Below are positions 35,475-41,592 of a stretch of DNA of 41,592 bases, in pieces. The stretch comes from an uncultured Desulfocapsa sp. Lineage in GTDB: Bacteria; Desulfobacterota; Desulfobulbia; Desulfobulbales; Desulfocapsaceae. Position 1 is the first letter of the stretch. Every line of letters begins with the position of its first letter. The stretch lies in NCBI GenBank assembly GCA_947311475.1, contig CAMZLK010000057.1, positions 1 to 41,592 on the forward strand. Reading direction: 5' to 3'. A program made the translations under genes and the position numbers. The notes under the pieces were generated by a model. It was not told the origin of the DNA and made no database searches. It saw only the letters and a list, made by a program, of their open reading frames with translations.

Positions 35475-36851
35475 ATGAATAGTCGGCGTCGTATCATTTT
35501 ATCCCTTTCTCTTACCCTTTTCTTTTTAGTTGTGGGGACTGTGGGATATGTGACCATTGAGGATTATACGCCGCTGGAAGCTCTATATATGGCAGTTATT
35601 ACCATAACCACAGTCGGTTATGGTGAGATCCACGCTTTATCTGAAACTGGTAGAATTTTTACAATGTTTCTGCTTCTTTTCGGCGTTGGAAGTCTTGCTT
35701 TTGCTGCCCATTCTTTTACCGAATCAATGATTGAACGGGCCTCGAGTCCGGCACGGGGGAAACGTGTCATGGAAAAAAAGATCAGTCGCCTGGAACACCA
35801 TACTATTATTTGTGGGCATGGTCGAGTGGGTGCCGCTGCTGCCGAGCATCTTGCAGACTCGGGAAAGGAGTTTGTTGTCTTGGAGAATTCTCCGGAAGAG
35901 TGCGAAATTCTGCAGGAACGCGGATTTTTGTACGTGACAGGTGATGCCACCGATGAAAAAACGATGATAGCAGCGGGTATAAAAAAAGCTGAATCCTTGT
36001 TGGCACTGCTGAATTCTGACCCGGAGAATCTTTTTACAGTACTTACTGCCCGCGAATTAAATCCCACTCTACATATTGTAGCGCGATCTGAATCTGTATC
36101 AGCGGAATCAAAAATTCTTCGTGCAGGTGCGGACTCCATAATCTCTCCATATGCTTCCGCTGGCAGAAGGGTCGCCGATAAGGTTATGGCAAGTTCCCAA
36201 AAACAGCATCCCGGAATTGTGGTGGATGAAACTGTATTACCTGTTCTGCATCCCGCCTGGGTTGAGGTGGATGAAAAATCTGGTCTTGCCGACCATGCCG
36301 TGGACGTGGTTTCCGGATTGATAGAAAAACAGATTCTGGGGATTCGGCGTGATGGCAAAGATATTTTATCCCCACCTCCAGAGTCTCAACTTGCACTGGG
36401 CGATAAGCTTCTGGTTGTTTCCACGGGAAGGCAGGATCTGAATGAGACGCTTCCGGAGCAACCTCAGAAGATTGTTCTGGTTGATGATAATCCTGTTATT
36501 CGCAGATTGTATACCAGACTGTTTCAAAAATCCGGCTTTAATATCATGACCTCCTCAACGGGGCGTGAAGGATATGAGATGATCCTGCGGGAACAGCCGG
36601 ATGGGGCTGTGGTCGACTATCTCCTGGGCGATATTTCAGGGCTTGAGGTTTGTGAGGCTGTGCGTGAGAGCGAAAATGGACAAAATGTGAAGCTACTTTT
36701 GTTTACTGCTGATGAGAGCTTCGAAGTACGTGAAAAAGCGAAGAAAGTAGGGGTCGATATGGTTGTTTTGAAGAGTCCTGATGCCGCAGAAATTGTAAAT
36801 CTTGTGCGTAATGAAGTGGAATCCGGGCATAAAGCAGTAGAAATTAAGTAA
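35475..36851 (+). CDS. Potassium channel with RCK module fused to a receiver domain
   Basis: The 458-residue protein has two membrane helices (about 8-25 and 61-80) around a pore loop with the K+ selectivity filter TVGYG at 46-50. A cytoplasmic RCK_N/TrkA-N domain follows, with GHGRVG at 114-119 and the acidic residue E137 in VVLENSP. RCK_C lies at about 245-320. Uniquely, residues 331-450 form a response-regulator receiver: KIVLVDDNP (D337, D338), phospho-acceptor D381 in VVDYLLGD, T411 in LLFTAD and K433 in VVLKSP. All receiver catalytic residues are present, so phosphorylation could gate or tune the channel. cdaA follows after about 100 bases; RCK_C domains are known c-di-AMP targets. Confidence 0.9.
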   Translation: MNSRRRIILSLSLTLFFLVVGTVGYVTIEDYTPLEALYMAVITITTVGYGEIHALSETGRIFTMFLLLFGVGSLAFAAHSFTESMIERASSPARGKRVMEKKISRLEHHTIICGHGRVGAAAAEHLADSGKEFVVLENSPEECEILQERGFLYVTGDATDEKTMIAAGIKKAESLLALLNSDPENLFTVLTARELNPTLHIVARSESVSAESKILRAGADSIISPYASAGRRVADKVMASSQKQHPGIVVDETVLPVLHPAWVEVDEKSGLADHAVDVVSGLIEKQILGIRRDGKDILSPPPESQLALGDKLLVVSTGRQDLNETLPEQPQKIVLVDDNPVIRRLYTRLFQKSGFNIMTSSTGREGYEMILREQPDGAVVDYLLGDISGLEVCEAVRESENGQNVKLLLFTADESFEVREKAKKVGVDMVVLKSPDAAEIVNLVRNEVESGHKAVEIK

Positions 36852-36876
36852 GGAAATGGTAATGTCTGATATTCTT

Positions 36877-36905
36877 TTGGAAAAGTTGTTAAACTCGTGT
36901 AGTAT
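36877..36905 (+). promoter_or_regulatory. Possible sigma70 promoter of cdaA
   Basis: TTGGAA (36877-36882) and TAGTAT (36900-36905) are 17 bases apart, about 50 bases before the cdaA ATG. This would let cdaA-cdaR-glmM be transcribed apart from the channel gene. Confidence 0.4.
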
Positions 36906-36952
36906 AAAGAAAAAACATTTAAATTATTTCTTTTGTTGTTGTGTGAACGTCA

Positions 36953-37744
36953 ATGCTTGAAAGTCTAACTATTCTTCGCTGGCAGGATATCCTGGATATC
37001 CTGGTTGTTGCTTTTATCATTTACCAGCTCATGGCCATTATTCGTGGCACTCGCTCGGTGCAGATGGTTTTGGGTTTGATTGTGGTTGGTGCGGTCTATT
37101 TTATGGCCTCCATTCTTGATCTTACTACTTTGCAGTGGCTTCTTAAAACCTTTCTCAGTTCACTCTTTCTTATCATTGTTATTGTTTTTCAGCAGGATAT
37201 CCGAAAAGCCCTGACACAGGTTGGTAAGTCTCCTTTTCAGAGAAGTCCTGATATGGCAGAAAAGGATCTGGACGAAATCATCAGGGCGGTCTTTTATTTG
37301 AGTAAGCGCCGCATTGGGGCTTTAATTGTTATTGAACGTGAGACAGGGCTGCGTGAATTTATTGAGTCTGGCTTTAAGTTGAATGCAACTCTTAGTAAAG
37401 AGTTACTTATTTCTGTTTTTATGCCAGTATCTCCCCTCCATGATGGTGGTGTGATCATTTATAAGGGACGTATCCAGACAGCCGGCTGTATTATGCCTCT
37501 TTCAGAAAACCCCTATATCAGTAAACGTTTTGGGACACGTCATAGAGCCGCAATTGGGCTGTCTGAAGAGACAGATGCCGTTATTCTTGTTGTATCAGAA
37601 GAAACGCAGGAAATATCTCTGGTTCAGCATGGGGCGCTTACTGCCATGCACGATGAGCTGACTCTTACTAACACCCTTCGAACCATCTTTCTTCCTAAAA
37701 ACGGTTCGTCCACGGGGTGGAAACAATGGATGGGTAAATCATGA
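36953..37744 (+). CDS. cdaA: Membrane diadenylate cyclase CdaA
   Basis: CdaA makes cyclic di-AMP from two ATP. The 263-residue protein has three N-terminal helices (about 12-80) and a DAC domain with LHDGGVII (DGG 164-166) and GTRHRAAIGLSEETDAV (RHR 196-198), the catalytic motifs. It is the first gene of the classic cdaA-cdaR-glmM operon and overlaps cdaR by four bases (ATGA). C-di-AMP controls potassium and osmolyte transport and is often essential. The upstream potassium channel is a plausible effector. Confidence 0.95.
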   Translation: MLESLTILRWQDILDILVVAFIIYQLMAIIRGTRSVQMVLGLIVVGAVYFMASILDLTTLQWLLKTFLSSLFLIIVIVFQQDIRKALTQVGKSPFQRSPDMAEKDLDEIIRAVFYLSKRRIGALIVIERETGLREFIESGFKLNATLSKELLISVFMPVSPLHDGGVIIYKGRIQTAGCIMPLSENPYISKRFGTRHRAAIGLSEETDAVILVVSEETQEISLVQHGALTAMHDELTLTNTLRTIFLPKNGSSTGWKQWMGKS

Positions 37745-38718
37745 GTGTTTTTAATTTCCGACACTGGATGCAACTTTCTCCGAAAGACTGGGTGCTGAGA
37801 TTTATCTCTTTAGGTCTGGCCATTGCATTGTGGAATTATGTGGGTGGTGAGGATATTGTTAATAAAAATGTAATGGTTCCTGTTGAGGTGATTAATCTGC
37901 CCCGTGACCTTGTTATTTCCAATCAGTTTAAAAAGGAAATTGAAGTTTCTGTCAGTGGCCCGCGCAGCTTGATTCTCGATATGGGTAATCGGGCTATTTC
38001 ACGGCAGGTCGATCTTTCCCGTGCAACTCCAGGAACCATGGTTCTTGAAAATACCAATGATGTTATCAGTGTGCCGCGTGGGGTGAAAGTCCTGCGGATT
38101 CAGCCAAAGAGTGTGATTCTTTCGTTGGATAAAATGATCCAGAAACAGTTTGTTGTAAACCCCGTGACTGTTGGAACCCTGGCACCTGATTACATCATGA
38201 AGAGTATTCGCATGGAACCGGAATCGATTTCCATTACAGGCCCTAGAACAGTACTGTCACAGTTTGATGTGTTGCGCACCAAGCCAATAGTGATTGGAGG
38301 CTTGCATGAGTCATCTCAAATCCAGATCCCCCTTGATCTTGACCCTGTAATTATCGATTTAATTGGTGCAACCACTGTAACTGCTGATCTTGACATTGAA
38401 GTGGAAACTGTTCAAAAGAAGATTCCTGCCATTCCTGTTAAAGTTGAGAAAAATGGAAAACTGCAGCGGGTGACCCCTGCAACTGTTTCCATCACTGTTG
38501 CACTGCCTAAGACCTTGATTCGCAATAAGGTGGATCTGCATTCATTATTTAAAGCCACTGCAACGGATGAACAAAATAACGGACAGATGCAGGTGAAAAT
38601 CATACCAAATAGAGAGTTTGAAAATCCCATAAGTATCCTGAAAATTGAGCCTCAGATTGTGACTTTGATTGAAGAGGTAACCCCTGAGAATTCTACAAAA
38701 AAAGAAAAACAAAAATAA
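37741..38718 (+). CDS. cdaR: YbbR-domain regulator CdaR
   Basis: The 325-residue protein has one N-terminal membrane helix (WVLRFISLGLAIALWNYVGG, about 17-36) and a series of YbbR repeats outside the membrane. They are marked by segments such as VEVINLPRDLVI, KSVILSLDKMIQK, PESISITGPRTVLSQFD and TPATVSITVALPK. CdaR binds CdaA and modulates its activity. The ATGA overlap with cdaA and the three-base gap to glmM confirm the operon. Confidence 0.92.
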   Translation: MSVFNFRHWMQLSPKDWVLRFISLGLAIALWNYVGGEDIVNKNVMVPVEVINLPRDLVISNQFKKEIEVSVSGPRSLILDMGNRAISRQVDLSRATPGTMVLENTNDVISVPRGVKVLRIQPKSVILSLDKMIQKQFVVNPVTVGTLAPDYIMKSIRMEPESISITGPRTVLSQFDVLRTKPIVIGGLHESSQIQIPLDLDPVIIDLIGATTVTADLDIEVETVQKKIPAIPVKVEKNGKLQRVTPATVSITVALPKTLIRNKVDLHSLFKATATDEQNNGQMQVKIIPNREFENPISILKIEPQIVTLIEEVTPENSTKKEKQK

Positions 38719-38721
38719 ATC

Positions 38722-40068
38722 ATGAGAAAATTATTTGGTACAGATGGCATTAGAGGGGTGGCAAACAGTTATCCCATGACAACAGAGATAGCCATGCAGG
38801 TTGGACGTGCAATTGCCTTTATCGTCAAAAACAAGAAAGGTCGGCGGCATTGCATTGTAATAGGAAAAGATACACGTGTGTCAGGCTATATGATTGAAAA
38901 TGCACTGGCTGCTGGAATATGCTCCATGGGTGTTGATGTTTTGCTTGTTGGCCCTCTGCCAACGCCGGGTATCGCATTTATAACAACTTCCATGCGAGCT
39001 GATGCAGGAGTGGTTATTTCAGCATCTCACAATCCTTTTCAGGATAACGGCATTAAAATTTTTTCAAGCGATGGTTTTAAATTACCAGACGAAGTAGAAG
39101 CTGATATAGAAGAATTGATCTTCTCTCAAAAGATGGCAACACTTCGTCCTGTTGCCGAGGAAGTAGGTAAAGCGCGGCGAATAGACGATGCGAAAGGTCG
39201 CTATATAGTATTCTTAAAGAACTTCTTCCCTAAAAAACAAACTCTTGAAGGGATGCATATCGTGTTAGATTGTGCAAACGGTGCTACGTATGGTGTCGCG
39301 CCATACGTTTTGGAAGAATTAGGGGCGAAGGTAACCAGCCTTGGAATAAGCCCAGACGGGAAAAATATCAATCACAAGTGTGGCGCACTGCATCCGGAAT
39401 TGATGGCTGCAAAAGTTAAAGAAACCGGCGCTGATATCGGCCTTGCACTGGATGGAGACGGTGATCGACTAATCGTTTGTGATGATAAGGGAAGGGTGGT
39501 TGATGGCGACCATATCATGGCAATCTGTGCCAAAGATCTCATAAAAAGAAAAAAACTTAAAAAGAAAACCCTTGTTACCACCGTAATGTCCAATATGGGC
39601 CTGGAAATCGCCATGAAGGAAATGGGCGGGAAGATGGTTCGGACAAATGTGGGCGACAGGTATGTTGTGGAAGAGATGCGCAAAAATGGATACTCTTTTG
39701 GTGGAGAGCAATCAGGCCATTTGGTATTTCTCGATCACATAACAACCGGAGACGGGAACCTTGCTGCCCTTCGTTTGCTGGCAATTATGAGAAAACGAAA
39801 GAAAAAGTTATCTGAACTTGCCAAAGTGATGACTTCCTATCCGCAGGTACTAAATAATGTCAGAACAAGCTCCAAGATAGATTTGGATAATTTTCCAGGT
39901 TTTCAAAAGGCTGTCAAAAAGATGGAGAAAAAGCTGGGAAAGAATGGACGGATACTTGTTCGGGCATCGGGCACAGAGCCCGTTATTCGGGTGATGATTG
40001 AAGGGGAGAAGAAGAAAACCATTCAGGCGATGGCGAATGAGCTTGGGAAGATGATTGCCAAGGTGTAG
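38722..40068 (+). CDS. glmM: Phosphoglucosamine mutase GlmM
   Basis: GlmM converts glucosamine-6-phosphate to glucosamine-1-phosphate for peptidoglycan and LPS precursors. The 448-residue protein starts [15 protein letters not shown], has the phosphoserine loop [17 protein letters not shown] (S102), the Mg-binding [12 protein letters not shown], the sugar-binding GGEQSGH and the C-terminal [14 protein letters not shown] phosphate site. Length and all motifs are standard. In Firmicutes GlmM binds and inhibits CdaA; the linkage here suggests the same. Confidence 0.97.
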   Translation: MRKLFGTDGIRGVANSYPMTTEIAMQVGRAIAFIVKNKKGRRHCIVIGKDTRVSGYMIENALAAGICSMGVDVLLVGPLPTPGIAFITTSMRADAGVVISASHNPFQDNGIKIFSSDGFKLPDEVEADIEELIFSQKMATLRPVAEEVGKARRIDDAKGRYIVFLKNFFPKKQTLEGMHIVLDCANGATYGVAPYVLEELGAKVTSLGISPDGKNINHKCGALHPELMAAKVKETGADIGLALDGDGDRLIVCDDKGRVVDGDHIMAICAKDLIKRKKLKKKTLVTTVMSNMGLEIAMKEMGGKMVRTNVGDRYVVEEMRKNGYSFGGEQSGHLVFLDHITTGDGNLAALRLLAIMRKRKKKLSELAKVMTSYPQVLNNVRTSSKIDLDNFPGFQKAVKKMEKKLGKNGRILVRASGTEPVIRVMIEGEKKKTIQAMANELGKMIAKV

Positions 40069-40084
40069 TAGTCTTGATCCTAAA

Positions 40085-40104
40085 ACACTTACCTTTTTAA
40101 GTGT
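40085..40104 (+). terminator. Possible terminator after glmM
   Basis: ACACTTA-CCTTTT-TAAGTGT gives a seven-base stem starting 16 bases after the glmM stop, followed by CTATTTT. It is AT-rich with a broken T tract; moderate to weak. Confidence 0.4.
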
Positions 40105-40309
40105 CTATTTTGGTCTGGATAAAACCTCCTTTCGATGCTACAGCTAAAAAATATTCATGAGGACACTTTTGAACTACTCCAAAAGCTGTCAGCAAACGAA
40201 AATGTTTAAAGAACTTTTCCCTTGCAGGTGGTACATCTCTGGCTTTGCAATTGGGGCACAGGATTTCTATTGATTTAGATTTCCTTTCTGTACTGGAGTT
40301 TGACTCCAA
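40097..40309 (-). pseudogene. Degenerate zinc-ribbon-like reading frame
   Basis: Seventy codons from a TTG give a basic protein with ILCPNCKARDVPPAREKFF followed by FGVVQKCPHEYF. This resembles small zinc-ribbon proteins of the pattern CPxC...R...F...GV.P.RC..C, but the fourth cysteine is missing (CPHE). An in-frame TGA lies eight codons before the TTG, and no ribosome-binding site is visible. It is either a diverged small protein or, more likely, a decayed gene end. Confidence 0.35.
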
Positions 40310-40712
40310 TGTTTTACTTGAAGCGCTTGGTGCTCAATTTGACATAGAAAATGGTGCAACAGGAGAAAATTCTTAGCTATGTTTGTCAATTACAAAGGCA
40401 CGTGTATAAAAATAGATTTTCTGGAAGAGCCGGAAATTCCTGTAAATTGAGAGCCCATGAAGCATTATTCTGGACTCTGAGTTTGCTTATTCATTTTCGA
40501 TGATTGCCGGGTTTTGAAATTTTCTTGCCCATGATTATGAGAAAATCGAGGCAAAGGTTATATGCCATGAAGTGTTGAATAAACTGGATGATGTCAGGGC
40601 ATTTATCCGGGAGATAAATGATTGTTATATAGCTTAACCTGAAACTGCAGAAAGTAAGTTGCCCATATGTTTTTGCGTAAACTTCAGAGATCTGTATTAT
40701 GTAAAAGGATAA
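40310..40712. other. 403-base sparse region, possible gene debris
   Basis: No intact gene is seen. On the plus strand, 40522-40636 is open after a TGA and reads like a protein tail (YEKIEAKVICHEVLNK, then LDDVRAFIREINDCYIA). This is suggestive of another remnant but has no usable start in that frame. The end of the region (AAAAGGAT at about 40704) serves as ribosome-binding site for the next gene. Confidence 0.4.
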
Positions 40713-41592
40713 ATGATAGTGGAAAAAAAACAGTCGCATTCTTCAATCAGTGTAACCGTACTTCTACCTGCCTATAACGAAGAAATGGCCATTGCTGCAA
40801 CCATACAAAGGATAAAAGAACTTCATCCAGATTTTGAAGTCCTGGTGGTTGATGATGGATCAACTGATAGTACTATGCAGGTTGCAATGGATGCCGGTGC
40901 AAATGTCTGGCCACATCCATATAACATTGGAAATGGAGCCGCTATTAAAACCGGTCTTCGTTGTGCCAAGGGGGACTGGGTTATCATGATGGACAGCGAT
41001 GGTCAGCATAAACCGGAAGATATATCAAGACTATTGGCACACAAAGATAGATTCGACATGGTTGTTGGTGCCAGAAGCCAGGGATCAGAAACAGCTCTTC
41101 ATAGAGATATTGCCAATAAATTATACAACTGGTTTGCCTCTTACGTAACTAAATTCAAGATAAAAGATTTAACATCTGGATTTCGTTTGATGAAAAAAGA
41201 GGTGGCGCAGCAATATATTTATCTTCTGCCCAATACCTTTTCTTATCCATCAACCCTTACCATGGCGTATCTTCGCAGTGGTCGAAGTGTGAAATATGTC
41301 CCGATCCAGACACTTTCTCGAAAGGGGAAAAGTAAAATTAAATTACTGGGAGATGGGGCTCGTTTTTTATTGATTATTTCTAAAGTGGCTACCTTGTTTT
41401 CTCCTTTGCGTGTTTTTCTGCCAATCAGCGCTTTTCTTTTTGGTACTGGCTTGTTTTACTATCTTTATACGTTTCTAACTGCCGCTCGTTTTACTAATAT
41501 GTCAGCCCTGTTGTTTACCAGCTCTTTAATGATTTTTATGATGGGACTTGTTTCCGAGCAGATAGCCCAGATGCGGTATGATCGGGTAAAAT
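40713..41592 (+). CDS. Family 2 glycosyltransferase, DPM1-like, incomplete at right edge
   Basis: The frame runs open from ATG 40713 to the window end (293 codons). It has VLLPAYNEEMAIAATIQRIK, VVDDGSTDST (nucleotide-sugar binding), a GNGAAIKTGL segment and MDSDGQHKPEDI with the DxD-type metal site. GARSQGSETALHRDIAN and FKIKDLTSGFRLMKKE are typical of polyprenyl-phosphate sugar transferases of the DPM1/GtrB type. Two membrane helices begin near residue 230 (PLRVFLPISAFLFGTGLFYY). It would load a sugar onto a lipid carrier for envelope glycans. The last residues (YDRVK) are close to the usual end of such proteins. Confidence 0.88.
   Translation, partial: MIVEKKQSHSSISVTVLLPAYNEEMAIAATIQRIKELHPDFEVLVVDDGSTDSTMQVAMDAGANVWPHPYNIGNGAAIKTGLRCAKGDWVIMMDSDGQHKPEDISRLLAHKDRFDMVVGARSQGSETALHRDIANKLYNWFASYVTKFKIKDLTSGFRLMKKEVAQQYIYLLPNTFSYPSTLTMAYLRSGRSVKYVPIQTLSRKGKSKIKLLGDGARFLLIISKVATLFSPLRVFLPISAFLFGTGLFYYLYTFLTAARFTNMSALLFTSSLMIFMMGLVSEQIAQMRYDRVK

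Noticed and set aside
35618..36358. 246-codon minus-strand frame opposite the potassium channel
   Set aside because: Long but antisense to an RCK domain with intact motifs; serine/arginine-rich composition typical of a shadow frame.
40491..40739. 82-codon minus-strand frame before the glycosyltransferase
   Set aside because: Aromatic-rich random-looking sequence that overlaps the ribosome-binding site and start of the real gene.

Overview
The window looks like the chromosome of a strictly anaerobic, probably sulfate-reducing Desulfobacterota bacterium, perhaps Desulfobulbales-like. This rests on a 16-heme Hmc-type cytochrome operon, Hdr and Flx (flavin oxidoreductase) genes, selB with two in-frame-UGA selenoprotein genes, and a dispersed 'tttttacgagtccatc' repeat family. 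The assignment is inference from gene content; no rRNA is present.

Layout. 1-1607: a very long perfect palindrome at the left edge, tatC carrying a one-base frameshift in a T run, and several copies of an intergenic hairpin repeat. 1608-5290 (+): Mrp/NBP35-type Fe-S carrier ATPase, a glyoxalase II-like metallo-hydrolase, and selB. 5300-11316: DUF1638-like protein, tilS, a lone Hpt protein, a small unknown protein with mpl, and an unrecognised 436-residue protein. 11923-25164 (-): one compact run of twelve genes, hmcA-hmcB-hmcC-hmcD-(hmcE/hmcF/hdrC fusion)-hdrB-hdrA(Sec)-flxD(Sec)-flxC-flxB-flxA-ferritin-like gene, behind a good sigma70-type promoter whose -10/start region is covered by a palindrome. 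25563-35343: tRNA-Gln, MEMO1-family gene, cysS, ampG, mutY, a PGPGW-like membrane protein, prmA and a DUF748/AsmA-like protein. 35475-40068 (+): a two-helix potassium channel with an RCK module and a C-terminal response-regulator receiver domain, followed by cdaA, cdaR and glmM. 40069-41592: a sparse region with gene remnants, then a family 2 glycosyltransferase running off the edge.

The most notable system is the Hmc-Hdr-Flx operon. It joins a periplasmic 16-heme cytochrome and a transmembrane quinone-type module to a cytoplasmic HdrABC/FlxABCD module, with the b-type membrane subunit covalently fused to HdrC. Both HdrA and FlxD are split by UGA at conserved cysteine positions and would be misannotated by standard gene callers; selB in the same window makes selenocysteine decoding plausible. 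The inferred function is a membrane-to-cytoplasm electron conduit linking periplasmic cytochromes, the quinone pool, ferredoxin and NAD(H). A second theme is potassium/c-di-AMP control: the receiver-fused RCK channel lies directly upstream of the diadenylate cyclase operon.
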